Shown: positions 1 through 8,814 of the stretch, one piece after another | How the letters are laid out: each line of letters starts with the position of its first letter | Position numbering within the stretch: position 1 is the first letter of the stretch | NCBI GenBank assembly: GCA_015075625.1 | Contig: JABTTZ010000001.1 | Span: 1 to 64,000 of the forward strand | Direction: 5' to 3' | DNA: 64,000 bases | Origin: Anaerolineales bacterium | Lineage (GTDB): Bacteria; Chloroflexota; Anaerolineae; Aggregatilineales; UBA2796 | Notes under the pieces: generated by a model | Seen by the model: only the letters and a program-made list of their open reading frames with translations | The model's database searches: none | What the model was told of the DNA's origin: nothing | Made by a program: the position numbers and the translations under genes

Positions 1-338
1 ACGATTTGGGTGAAGGCTACCGCCGGGTACTGGTTAGCCCGTTGATACAGCCCCAGCACAAACCCCGCTGGCACGGTGAACACCCCTTCGCCTGTTTCCG
101 TCGCTGCTTCTTCAGGGGTGTGGTAGACACGGCGCAGATCAGGCGGTGGTGTGCCGGTCAGCGCCCCTGTCGGCGTGGGCGTGCCGAAGTTCGGCAGGAT
201 CAGAACGTGGCAGACCGCTGGGGGGAGGGTTGGGGTGGGGGTGGGCGTCATGGTTGGTGTCGGCGTCGCCGTCGGGAGGGGCAGACTCCCGCAGTCCCCG
301 CTAACGATCTGCGGGCAGTGTACACGATCCGCCGCCGG
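1..338 (-). CDS. Open frame leaving the window: Pro/Thr linker plus SH3-like segment, probable further module of the peptidase locus
   Basis: This minus-strand frame is open from the TAA at 341-339 to the window edge. It begins with Cys-containing residues, passes through a Pro/Thr-rich linker (TATPTPTMTPTPTPT) and continues into a segment with the pattern C-x-V, then YHTPEEAA, then VPAGFVLGLYQ. That pattern resembles the SH3-like segment that follows the junction in the two orphan peptidase modules further upstream. The only internal ATG is at 251-249, inside the linker, and no ribosome-binding site is visible. It follows propeller D by 28 bases, so I read it as the head of another module or a fragment of one. 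The start and function are uncertain. Confidence 0.45.
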
Positions 339-366
339 TTATTCTGGACGCTCCGCCACCGTCCGC

Positions 367-1551
367 CTACTCCCATGTGACCCCGCAGACGAAGACCAAC
401 TCCCCATCGACCCATATCCACTCGCCACCACCGCCGGGGCAGACGGGATCGCCGGGAGGAATGATGAAGCCGCCGCTGGGCGTGGGGTGAGGTGTGGGCA
501 CTACCGTTGGCACACCAGCGATCCCGCTGACATCCACCGTTTCCAAAATGGACTCCCCCGTACTGCTTACGCCAGCATAGGTGACAAGGTTATTGGTGGG
601 GTTCCAATTCACTGCGTTCAACTGCCCATTGATATTCAGAACGGTTGCCACATCTTCAGTCAAGAGATTGACAATGTAAAGCTCACCGTCATGTGACACA
701 ACCGCGATGAAATTCCACGTACCATCCCATGAAATGTCGGCAATGCTGCGCCTCGGTGCTGGCGGTATGCTGTCTGTGACTTCAATAGCATTTACACCTT
801 GAAGAGTATTTAGATTGTAAATTAGCAGAAAGCCAGTGTTATTCCCCCAAGCTATCTGAGTATTGTCTGGTCGAGGTTCTGTTGCACCCCCTTCAGCAGA
901 TCCCCCATATCTATTTTGAATATCTTCAACGCTGGGAACAATGAGTTCACCTGAAAATACATTTACTTTCGTTGCGCCATCTCCCAGCCATCCATTATCA
1001 CCCAACCAAACTCTTCCGGGTCCACCACCGGATAAATCTCCTTCTTGAAAGATTGACCGACTCTCTTGGTTATCCCATACACTCGTTTCATAACTGTATG
1101 TACCGACGACCACATAGCGCCCATCCACACTCCATGTAATCTTTTGTACTCCTTCTGGGATATTTTGAATAGAATCAAATGTGAAGAACCCATCAGGATC
1201 GCCTACGGCAAACTCGTAAACTAATTGCCACGAAGTGGTGTTCCAGATATACATCCTATTACCAATGCCAGCAGCGAGTCGTTCCCCTTGTGGACTCCAA
1301 GTAATAGATGCCTTGTACAACACAAGGGGGCGTGTAAAGTGAAAAATGTCTGTGCTTTGATCAGATACCCTAATGCGAAGCGTACCACTGTTATCCACCA
1401 TAGCCAGTCTCTCACCGTTGGGACTCCATGCCACATCAAGGATCATAGAAGGTGCGTTTTGTCCCCATAGCCTATTCACGTTAACGGCGAAAGAGAGTGC
1501 CGCAATTGCCAGTAGAATGAACACTTGAACGGCGCGACGTCGTATCGGCAT
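367..1551 (-). CDS. Secreted WD40-like beta-propeller D with conserved C-terminal tail
   Basis: The 394-residue product starts with a cleavable-looking signal peptide (about residues 1-30, ending near LWGQN). It then shows WD40/TolB-type blades such as DVAWSPNGERLAMV, ITWSPQGERLA, ITWSVDGRYVVVG and ISWDGTWNFIAV. A Pro/Thr linker (about 345-365) leads to a tail with CPGGGG, two Trp residues and a final Cys followed by WE. The tail is a diverged form of that in propellers A-C. The gene starts 3 bases after the stop of the broken peptidase gene, which implies one transcript. Propeller C is a close paralogue along its whole length. No catalytic residues are visible, and a binding or scaffold role outside the cytoplasm is inferred. 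Confidence 0.85.
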   Translation of the reverse strand: MPIRRRAVQVFILLAIAALSFAVNVNRLWGQNAPSMILDVAWSPNGERLAMVDNSGTLRIRVSDQSTDIFHFTRPLVLYKASITWSPQGERLAAGIGNRMYIWNTTSWQLVYEFAVGDPDGFFTFDSIQNIPEGVQKITWSVDGRYVVVGTYSYETSVWDNQESRSIFQEGDLSGGGPGRVWLGDNGWLGDGATKVNVFSGELIVPSVEDIQNRYGGSAEGGATEPRPDNTQIAWGNNTGFLLIYNLNTLQGVNAIEVTDSIPPAPRRSIADISWDGTWNFIAVVSHDGELYIVNLLTEDVATVLNINGQLNAVNWNPTNNLVTYAGVSSTGESILETVDVSGIAGVPTVVPTPHPTPSGGFIIPPGDPVCPGGGGEWIWVDGELVFVCGVTWE

Positions 1552-1554
1552 GGG

Positions 1555-3047
1555 TTACCAACCTTTCTCATCGAAGATGTTCTGCATGACGATGTGCATC
1601 CATTCCAGTCGGGCATCACCCGGATAGCTATCATCGTTGCCATTGAATGTATCTGGTCCGAAGATTCCCCAAGATTGATTGCGAAATCCGTTCCAAAATC
1701 CTGGTACACTTTCCCGATACGTAAACAGAACGTCACTTATAGTTCGGTAAACCCAATTCAGGAACATATCAGCGGCTTCTTCTTCGAGAACCAACACAGT
1801 AGAGTCTGAAGCAAACACTTCGGCTGGATGTTGCTGAAAGTCAGTGAAAATATTGTCAGGACCGCTTCCCCACCCGCGATCTCGTCTGATATATTGACTA
1901 GACTTGGTATTCCCAATAATTGTGAAGACACGACTGTTGACTACATAGACGCAAGTTGTGTCAAATTGCAATGGAGCAACTTGAGTTGGAATAGGAGAAG
2001 TTGAATCTGTACGAAGGGTGTCCCTTAAAAATGTGGGACAAATACCGCTTGATACCCCCTGAAAAGCAAGATTGAGCAAGCGGCAAGGTGATGTTGCCGA
2101 GGTCGGACTACAATTCGTTGAGGTCGTGCGATTATCGAAGACATGTCCCAGTTCATGCACCAAGAGATACTGCATGAACGCCAAGTTCGTTTGACCGCTC
2201 GCTCCAGCCAATATCATCTCACTACCAGCGGTAATGGTGAGAGTGAATTACAGACAATCGTTCGAGGGATTGGTGATGGTGCAGTTGTTGCGCCAGTTCC
2301 TTGAATGTAACGCAGCCGCCATCAGTGATGTTGTCGCTCGCATCATTCACATTATTTCCAAATGATACGCTCTTGGTTTCAGTCCTGAAGGAACTGTATA
2401 AGCGACGGCAATTTCTTGCGAATTTGGCGTACCCACTGCCTTATACAGCACGATGTGGTAGGGTATCCCCAGTGATCATGATCTGCCGGAATAGCTCTGG
2501 CGTTATGCGGGAGGATCTGATAAGCGGTCGAGGGCTGCTGCCGTCGTCACCACGCCTTTATAAATCTCGACGATTTCGGTTTCCGTCCAGACGAACGTGC
2601 TTCATTTCGCAACAACACGCCGTAATCCTGCTCAAGCTCAGTGAGCGCCGTTAAGGATCAATAACTGGGTTGTGAGTATATTACAAGGCGTGTCCTGCTG
2701 CTGTTGTGGTGTCTGTGTGACATTACCACCTCCTGCATAGAACCAGCGACCCACAGAAGCGGGATCGGTTGCGTTAGTGCGAATGCGCACAAGGTTGGGA
2801 TTTACGAACGATCTTAAATCAACCTCGATAATCGTTCCACTGGGAGACTCCTGTCGTTAGTTGCCGACCGAGCATCTCTAATGGCGTCGTGAAGTACGAT
2901 GGATCCCGTCCCTCTGCGACTGTCACTTTGCATGGGTTGCTGCGCCTGCCCAAAGCCCAACCCATCGGCATTGCTCTGCCCCGGCAGCGCCAGCACCACG
3001 CGCGGATTCGAGCCATCCACCTCCGCCAAGCGGTACTGAGTTTGCAT
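1555..3047 (-). pseudogene. Zinc peptidase module 1, frame-disrupted near-copy of module 2
   Basis: The intact 3' part (2217-1555) encodes a zincin core with HELGHVF near its start and the later EEEAADMFLNW stretch that may supply the third zinc ligand. The 5' part (2218 to about 3047) is nearly identical to the start of module 2 (5029 to about 5860) but carries at least eleven small insertions or deletions. Examples are an extra GG near 2235, a lost G near 2305, a lost C near 2384 and a lost A near 2513. Only two or three base substitutions accompany them. The reading frame is therefore broken in many places. The excess of one- and two-base changes, mostly in homopolymers, fits uncorrected long-read error in a repeated region at least as well as gene decay. 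If corrected, it would be an intact module of about 490 residues. Confidence 0.7.
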
Positions 3048-3190
3048 CGTGGGGGACGTCTGCTGGTAGACATAGGCGATCTGCGTCCCGTCGGGGGAGA
3101 GGTCAAACTGCCCGCCCTGCCATCACACGCCAATTCGCTACTCCCAATTTGGTTGGCAGATGAAGATGGGGAAGCCATTTTCCCACACCC
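2057..3190. repeat. Long near-identical block, copy 1 (pair with 4861-5995)
   Basis: From the shared CCCCTGAAAAGCAAG near 2057 to the end of propeller C near 3190, the sequence matches 4861-5995 almost base for base. To the left of 2057 the two copies become only moderately similar at once. The sharp edge suggests a recent duplication or gene conversion. Copy 1 differs mainly by small indels. Confidence 0.8.
2944..3119 (-). repeat. Junction repeat J1 (176 bp)
   Basis: This is one of four copies of a 176-bp sequence. It encodes the propeller blade GGQFDLSPDGTQIAYVYQQT and runs to LPGQSNADGLGFGQA. In this copy it lies between the end of propeller C and the broken zincin module. It is preceded on the minus strand by an in-frame TGA. 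Confidence 0.9.
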
Positions 3191-4346
3191 ACTCGCCGCC
3201 ACCGCCGGGGCAGATGGGGGCGCCGCCGGGAATGCCGGTGGGATGAGGGTAGGCGGTAGGGAGAGGGGGCGTCGCGGTTGGCGGTGTGAGGGTAGGCACT
3301 ACCGTTGGCACACCAGCGATCCCGCTGACATCTACCGTTTCCAAAATGGACTCCCCTGTACTGCTTACGCCAGCATAGGTGACAAGGTTATTGGTGGGGT
3401 TCCAATTCACAGTAGTTAACCGACCCGCCACGTTTAAAACAGTAGCTACTTCTCTTGTAGCTAAATTGACAACGTATAATTCTCCATCATTGGAGACCAC
3501 TCCTATAAATTCCCCAGTTCCATTCCAAGATATATCAGAAATGTTGCGTCTCGGCGCTGGCGGTGTACTGTCTGTGACTTCGATGCCTATGACAGCCCAC
3601 GTTGTGTTGAGATCGATGATCAGTAAATAGCCATCAATAGTCCCCCAAGCGATCTGACTGTTGTCTGGTCTGGGTTCGGTTGTGCCGCCTTCAGCATTAC
3701 CGCCAAATCGTCTTTGGATGTCTTCTGTTGGAGGACGGGTACGATCACCTGTAAATGCATTGAGCCAGTTTGCGCCATCTCCCATACGACCATCGTTATT
3801 GAGCCACACTCGCCCCGGTCCGCCACCTGATAAATCGCCATCGCGAAAAATTAGTTGCCCTTGCTGTGTATCCCAGACGCTTGTTTCATAGCTGTATGTA
3901 CCGGCGACAACATAGCGTCCATCTAGGCTCCATGTGATCGTCTGCACGCCTTCTGGGATATTGTCTACATCTATCCATGTGAAAAAACCGCTCGGTAACC
4001 CCACTTCATATTCATGCAGTAGTTGCCAGGTCTCCACATTCCAGATGTACATACGATTACCTATGCCTACGGTGAGTCGGTCTCCAAGCGGGTTCCACGC
4101 AACGGCTGCTTTAACCAATGTACTTGGGCGTGCAAACTCAAAGACTGTAGTATTTTGGCTTGGCACCGTAATATTGAAAGTGCCATCATTTGCAATACTA
4201 GCTAGCATTGTCCCATCGGGACTCCACGCAACATCCAATAGAACAGCCTCTACATTTTGAGCTGACCCAACGACAGGGTGGATACTGAATAGAACTAGCG
4301 TGATTGCCACCAGCAAAAGCTGAGACTTGAGAGGTATTTTGGGCAT
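3138..4346 (-). CDS. Secreted WD40-like beta-propeller C with conserved C-terminal tail
   Basis: The start at 4346 is chosen because it gives a signal peptide (MPKIPLKSQLLLVAITLVLF, cleaved near VGSAQ) and lies 4 bases after the stop of zincin module 2. The product has 402 residues. Blades include DVAWSPDGTMLASI, VAWNPLGDRLTVG, ITWSLDGRYVVAG and ISWNGTGEFIGVV. A Pro/Thr linker around residues 345-380 is followed by the tail CPGGGG-x-W-x-W ending in C-x-x-x-WE. The tail is almost identical to those of propellers A and B. Propeller D is its closest relative here. I infer an extracytoplasmic partner of the adjacent peptidase; no enzymatic motif is visible. Confidence 0.88.
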   Translation of the reverse strand: MPKIPLKSQLLLVAITLVLFSIHPVVGSAQNVEAVLLDVAWSPDGTMLASIANDGTFNITVPSQNTTVFEFARPSTLVKAAVAWNPLGDRLTVGIGNRMYIWNVETWQLLHEYEVGLPSGFFTWIDVDNIPEGVQTITWSLDGRYVVAGTYSYETSVWDTQQGQLIFRDGDLSGGGPGRVWLNNDGRMGDGANWLNAFTGDRTRPPTEDIQRRFGGNAEGGTTEPRPDNSQIAWGTIDGYLLIIDLNTTWAVIGIEVTDSTPPAPRRNISDISWNGTGEFIGVVSNDGELYVVNLATREVATVLNVAGRLTTVNWNPTNNLVTYAGVSSTGESILETVDVSGIAGVPTVVPTLTPPTATPPLPTAYPHPTGIPGGAPICPGGGGEWVWENGFPIFICQPNWE

Positions 4347-4350
4347 GTGG

Positions 4351-5844
4351 TTACCAACCCTTCTCATCAAAAATGTTCTGCATGATGATTTGCATCCATT
4401 CCAACCGTGCATCGCCAGGATAGGTGCTATCGCTACCGGTGTAAGCATTAGACCCGTAAGTACCCCAAGATTGATTTCGAAAGCCGCTCCAGGTTCCAGG
4501 CACACTGAGTGGATCGAGGTAAGTAAACGGGATATTGCTTATAGTCCGGTACACCCAATTCAAGAACATATCTGCAGCCTCTTCTTCAAGGACAAGCACC
4601 AGAGGATCTGAGGCAAATACATCGGCTGGATGCTGCTGGAAATCCGTGAAGATATTGTCGGGACCGGCTCCCCAACCCCTATCACGCCTACCATATTGAC
4701 CTAAATCACTTCGTATGCCGATCACTCTAAAAGAGTCTGCATCTTCCACACTGGTGCAAGTTGTCGTAAAGCTTAAGTCAGGACTCCCATCAGGAAGTTC
4801 TGAAAGCGCATCAGCACGGAGTGAGTCTCGCAAGTAGGCAGGACAACTTCCACTCGCAAGCCCCTGAAAAGCAAGATTGAGCAAGCGGCAAGGTGATGTT
4901 GCCGAGGTCGGACTACAATTCGTTGAGGTCGTGCGATTATCGAAGACATGTCCCAGTTCATGCACCAAGAGATACTGCATGAACGCCAAGTTCGTTTGAC
5001 CGCTCGCTCCAGCCAATATCATCTCACTACCAGCGGTAATTGAGAGTGAATTACAGACAATCGTTCGAGGGATTGGTGATGGTGCAGTTGTTGCGCCAGT
5101 TCCTTGGAATGTAACGCAGCCGCCATCAGTGATGTTGTCGCTCGCATCATTCACATTATTTCCAAATGATACGCTCTTGGTTTCAGTCCCTGAAGGAACT
5201 GTATAAGCGACGGCAATTTCTTGCGAATTTGGCGTACCCACTGCCTTATACAGCACGATGTAAGGTAGGGTATCCCCAGTGATCATGATCTGCCGGAATA
5301 GCTCTGGCGTTATGCGGGAGGAATCTGATAAGCGGTCGAGGGCTGCTGCCGTCGTCACCACGCCTTTATAAATCTCGACGATTTCGGTTTCCGTCCAGAC
5401 GAACGTGCTTTCATTTCGCAACAACACGCCGTAATCCTGCTCAAGCTCAGTGAGCGCCGTTAAGGGATCAATAACTTGGGTTGTGAGTACATTACAAGGC
5501 GTGTCCTGCTGCTGTTGTGGTGTCTGTGTGACATTACCACCTCCTGCATAGAACCAGCGACCCACAGAAGCGGGATCGGTTGCGTTAGTGCGAATGCGCA
5601 CAAGGTTGGGATTTACGAACGATCTTAAATCAACCTCGATAATCGTTCCACTGGGGAGACTCCCTGTCGTTAGTTGCCGACCGAGCATCTCTAATGGCGT
5701 CGTGAAGTACGATGGATTCCGTCCCTCTGCGACTGTCACTTTGCATGTGGGTTGCTGCGCCTGCCCAAAGCCCAACCCATCGGCATTGCTCTGCCCCGGC
5801 AGCGCCAGCACCACGCGCGGATTCGACCCATCCACCTCCGCCAA
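4351..5844 (-). CDS. Zinc peptidase module 2 (HELGH zincin) with truncated propeller head
   Basis: The frame encodes up to 497 residues. The first 30 residues are the propeller junction sequence (AEVDGSNPRVVLALPGQSNA and on). An SH3-like segment follows (about 32-115, with CKVTVAEG and GRWFYAGGG). The catalytic domain has HELGH at residues 295-299 and EEEAADMFLNW about 130 residues later, which may hold the third ligand. Several Cys pairs fit an exported protein. The start is doubtful: the ATG present in J1 and J3 is ATC here, leaving TTG at 5844, with no ribosome-binding site and no signal peptide. The related catalytic domain forms the C-terminus of the 9888-13697 protein. I read this as a headless C-terminal module that may need recombination or readthrough to be exported. 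Confidence 0.75.
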   Translation of the reverse strand: MAEVDGSNPRVVLALPGQSNADGLGFGQAQQPTCKVTVAEGRNPSYFTTPLEMLGRQLTTGSLPSGTIIEVDLRSFVNPNLVRIRTNATDPASVGRWFYAGGGNVTQTPQQQQDTPCNVLTTQVIDPLTALTELEQDYGVLLRNESTFVWTETEIVEIYKGVVTTAAALDRLSDSSRITPELFRQIMITGDTLPYIVLYKAVGTPNSQEIAVAYTVPSGTETKSVSFGNNVNDASDNITDGGCVTFQGTGATTAPSPIPRTIVCNSLSITAGSEMILAGASGQTNLAFMQYLLVHELGHVFDNRTTSTNCSPTSATSPCRLLNLAFQGLASGSCPAYLRDSLRADALSELPDGSPDLSFTTTCTSVEDADSFRVIGIRSDLGQYGRRDRGWGAGPDNIFTDFQQHPADVFASDPLVLVLEEEAADMFLNWVYRTISNIPFTYLDPLSVPGTWSGFRNQSWGTYGSNAYTGSDSTYPGDARLEWMQIIMQNIFDEKGW

Positions 5845-5995
5845 GCGGTACTGGGTTTGGATCGTCGGGGACGTCTGCTGGTAGACATAGGCGATCTGCG
5901 TCCCATCGGGGGAGAGGTCAAACTGCCCGCCCTGCCATCACACGCCAATTCGCTACTCCCAATTTGGTTGGCAGATGAAGATGGGGAAGCCATTT
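4861..5995. repeat. Long near-identical block, copy 2 (pair with 2057-3190)
   Basis: This is the intact-frame partner of the block at 2057-3190. It covers the 5' two thirds of zincin module 2, junction J2 and the 3' tail of propeller B. Confidence 0.8.
5759..5934 (-). repeat. Junction repeat J2 (176 bp)
   Basis: This is the second copy of the 176-bp junction, between propeller B and zincin module 2. It differs from J1 and J3 by a few substitutions, one of which changes the ATG of the MQTQYR stretch to ATC. An in-frame TGA precedes it. Confidence 0.9.
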
Positions 5996-7083
5996 TCCCA
6001 CATCCACTCGCCGCCACCGCCGGGGCAGACGGGGTCGCCGCCGGGGTATCCGGTGGGGTGAGGGAAGGCGGTGGGGAGCGGTGTGGGCGTTGGTTCCGTA
6101 TAAGCAGGGAGATACGCCATATAAAAATCACGGTCTTTCATGATGGCGACTTTGTTCCCATCAGGCGAAAACCAGAACCGGTCACCCTCGGCGGTATTCA
6201 GGTCGCTGCTAATCAATGTTGTCGCCCTAGTGAGGATGTTGTGTTCGTATAACCCTGTGCTAGTGATGTAGCGAACGGCATGATGCCCCGCCACGAATTT
6301 CCCAAACCCTAACCCCCTATCAACGAGGGGAACAAAAAGTGTTTCATGAGGCATTCGGGTTTGCCAGATGGTGAGACCGCGCTTGTCGGGAACACCCAGT
6401 AATAAATAGTCCCCATCCAGCGAAATATCATAGAGTTTAAAGTATGTTAAAGTAACATCTCCTACACGAATGCCATCATGTAAAGACACAATATTTGTAT
6501 TATTCAACCCCTCATTAAAATTGGAGATATAGAAGGTCTTCGGGGCAAGCGTGTGGTGATTCAGGATGAACGCCGAACTATCAGCACTCCACAAGACCTC
6601 GTAATTGGCTCTGAAATTATCAAAGTAATCAGTGTATGTACCCTCAAGGAGAACATGCTCCTCTGAGGTGAGATCCGCTAACCCAAGACTGTTGGCATTT
6701 CCAAAGGAGCCTTTGTCTGTCTCGTGGCTGGTGACATAGACAATGTACCGTCCATTGGGAGAGCGCAGGAAAAAACTCGTGTTTCCATCGGGGTCTGTAC
6801 CAACCTCAAAGGCTTGGCGTTGAGCCTCCGTTAATGGCACTTGCAGGGGCCATGCCCCCTCTGTGATGGCAAGCTGTTTGTTTTGCACGTCATAGGAAAA
6901 CCACTCATAGCCCTGAAAGATAAAATACTGGCTATCCCATGACCAACTATGCTCATAGTCACCAGAACCTAAATGGACAACGAAATCGATAGTTGCTTGT
7001 GCTTTTAACGTTGTCAGTTTGGCAATTATCAAAAAGATCGTTATGAACAAGATTGTAAAAACACGAATTCCGTTGCGACGCAT
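5953..7083 (-). CDS. Secreted beta-propeller B with conserved C-terminal tail
   Basis: The 376-residue product opens with a signal peptide (about 1-29, hydrophobic FTILFITIFLIIAKL). It is followed by repeats with HSWSWDSQYFIFQG, SADSSAFIL, DISLDGDYLLLG and WFSPDGNKVAIM, typical of TolB-like blades. It is less similar to A, C and D in the blades. The Pro/Thr linker and the tail CPGGGGEWMWENGFPIF with the final C-x-x-x-WE are nevertheless nearly identical to theirs. AAGGA lies about 10 bases before the ATG. It starts 18 bases after the M23 module ends, so it is probably cotranscribed with it. It is probably a binding protein outside the membrane, and its substrate is unknown. Confidence 0.85.
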   Translation of the reverse strand: MRRNGIRVFTILFITIFLIIAKLTTLKAQATIDFVVHLGSGDYEHSWSWDSQYFIFQGYEWFSYDVQNKQLAITEGAWPLQVPLTEAQRQAFEVGTDPDGNTSFFLRSPNGRYIVYVTSHETDKGSFGNANSLGLADLTSEEHVLLEGTYTDYFDNFRANYEVLWSADSSAFILNHHTLAPKTFYISNFNEGLNNTNIVSLHDGIRVGDVTLTYFKLYDISLDGDYLLLGVPDKRGLTIWQTRMPHETLFVPLVDRGLGFGKFVAGHHAVRYITSTGLYEHNILTRATTLISSDLNTAEGDRFWFSPDGNKVAIMKDRDFYMAYLPAYTEPTPTPLPTAFPHPTGYPGGDPVCPGGGGEWMWENGFPIFICQPNWE

Positions 7084-7101
7084 GATTTTGGAATCCTTTC
7101 G

Positions 7102-8724
7102 TTAGTGATTCGGTTCGGTAATGACCAGCGGGGAGGCAAATGCTTCTGTTCCGTATCCCACAAAACCCCTGTAGCCATTGTGCTGAACGATATACCCTGT
7201 ACCGGGTAGTGCGGAATAATAATCGAGGAAGCAATTCATTTGAACTTGCAACGAGGCTTGCCCCACCGTCTTTTGGGGATCAAAAGGGTTTGGCGCATTG
7301 GTTAAAACATCTGGTGAGAAAGCAAAACTGGCATCACTACTCGGCAGGAACTGCATGACATCGTAGAGATGCGGGGGGATAATTTCCCCCGCAGTGCCTA
7401 CCTGACGAGGCAAAATACCATTGGGCGCGATCTCTAGGCGTAGGGGTAAGGGCGGATCAGCCTCAGGGTTATAAACCTGCGAGCCATAGCTGTGAACTTC
7501 CAAATGGAGATGTGTCTCGCTAGAAATGCCATCCGCTGTGAATTGACCAATGACGCCAAGTTGCTCCCCCGTTCGGATCACCGCGCCCACATAGATGGAC
7601 TCAGCATGGATGGACTCCAGATGACCATAGAGAATATAGAAATGCCCATGCCGAATGATGACCGCATAGCCACTCGTTTCACTGACCGTCCCGCCCCACT
7701 GATAATGTGACCCTTCGTTGCCGTCTATGTTGATGCCCACCACAATGCCATCCGCTACCGCCCGTGCGTGGATCGGTCTATCCGTTGGGATGAAAAAGTC
7801 TGCGGCATGATGGGTGCCACGCGGGTAGTTGTGGTCTCGCCCTTGAATTCCCAAGGTATGAATTTCTCGTCGTGGGGTTTCGCACAAAATGGCAGGATCA
7901 ACGGGCCAATCAGAGAATTTGGGGGATGGATTACCCTCGTAAGTACGCCAAGATAACGCCGAGTCATTTGGATCGATGTCATAGCGCGTGGCACGAAGAA
8001 GTGTACTAAGGCACGGTGGAGGGTTGTTTTCATCGGCATAGAAGAACGATTTTTCCACCCATCCGGTTATGGCGTCACCTGATGGGGTTGTCCCTCCTTG
8101 AAGGAAAATCTGAGAGACATAAAACCATGTGACATTCTTGTAATCTACATGCTTCTCGATGATTTTGTAATCCCGTGAATTGGCACTCGCCGGAATCTTA
8201 GATGAGGGCAGATTATTGGAAACGGGAACCCTCAAAACATCATAGCTTGCCCCGTTCGTCAGATTGCCATCCACAATACATTCAGGCAGTTGAGCCTGAA
8301 CAGGGGCTGTAGCACAATCACCACTGACGAGTGTAAGCCCATAGCCAGCGTACATCCAGAAGCGAGCGGGTCCCGATTGAGGAGTAATATACGTCGCTTC
8401 CACCTCAACAATGTTATAGGCTTTGTCTTTGTAGTATTGCACGATATCGAGGGAGGCTACATCATCCTTTGAATAAGCCCCCTGATACGAGGCTAGATTC
8501 AAGGCTTTTTCAAAACGTCTGGCGGGCACACTATCTCGTAAGCGGAGGGCGTCTTCAGGATCACTAAACCCATACATGGTTTCGCCTGTGTTGATGATGA
8601 CGCGACAATATTGGGGATTCGCCTGCCCAAAGCCCAACCCATCGGCATTGCTCTGTCCCGGCAGCGCCAGCACCACGCGCGGATTCGAGCCATCCACCTC
8701 CGCCAAGCGGTACTGAGTTTGCAT
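7102..8724 (-). CDS. M23-family peptidase module with SH3-like segments and truncated propeller head
   Basis: The 540-residue frame begins with the junction sequence (MQTQYRLAEVDGSNPR and on). An SH3-like segment follows (about 38-120, CRVIINTGETMYGF to FWMYAGYG), then a second SH3b-like segment (about 150-225, ending GWVEKSFFY). The C-terminal domain is a LytM/M23 metallopeptidase. H305-x3-D309 (HHAAD) and H405-x-H407 (HLHLEV) are the zinc and catalytic motifs, with GHLESIH between them. M23 enzymes cut peptide cross-links in cell walls or other Gly-rich peptides. The ATG has no ribosome-binding site in front of it and there is no signal peptide, which is odd for an enzyme acting outside the cell. 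It sits between propellers A and B in the same transcript. Confidence 0.82.
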   Translation of the reverse strand: MQTQYRLAEVDGSNPRVVLALPGQSNADGLGFGQANPQYCRVIINTGETMYGFSDPEDALRLRDSVPARRFEKALNLASYQGAYSKDDVASLDIVQYYKDKAYNIVEVEATYITPQSGPARFWMYAGYGLTLVSGDCATAPVQAQLPECIVDGNLTNGASYDVLRVPVSNNLPSSKIPASANSRDYKIIEKHVDYKNVTWFYVSQIFLQGGTTPSGDAITGWVEKSFFYADENNPPPCLSTLLRATRYDIDPNDSALSWRTYEGNPSPKFSDWPVDPAILCETPRREIHTLGIQGRDHNYPRGTHHAADFFIPTDRPIHARAVADGIVVGINIDGNEGSHYQWGGTVSETSGYAVIIRHGHFYILYGHLESIHAESIYVGAVIRTGEQLGVIGQFTADGISSETHLHLEVHSYGSQVYNPEADPPLPLRLEIAPNGILPRQVGTAGEIIPPHLYDVMQFLPSSDASFAFSPDVLTNAPNPFDPQKTVGQASLQVQMNCFLDYYSALPGTGYIVQHNGYRGFVGYGTEAFASPLVITEPNH

Positions 8725-8796
8725 CGTGGGGGACGTCTGCTGGTAGACATAGGCGATCTGCGTCCCGTCGGGGGAGAGGTCAAACTGCCCGCCCTG
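8621..8796 (-). repeat. Junction repeat J3 (176 bp)
   Basis: This is the third copy of the junction, between propeller A and the M23 module. It is about 95% identical to the copy inside the main gene (11854-12029) by eye, with roughly nine differences. Identity to J1 and J2 continues for about 70 bases into the propeller tail. Confidence 0.9.
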
Positions 8797-8814
8797 CCAT
8801 CACACGCCAATTCG

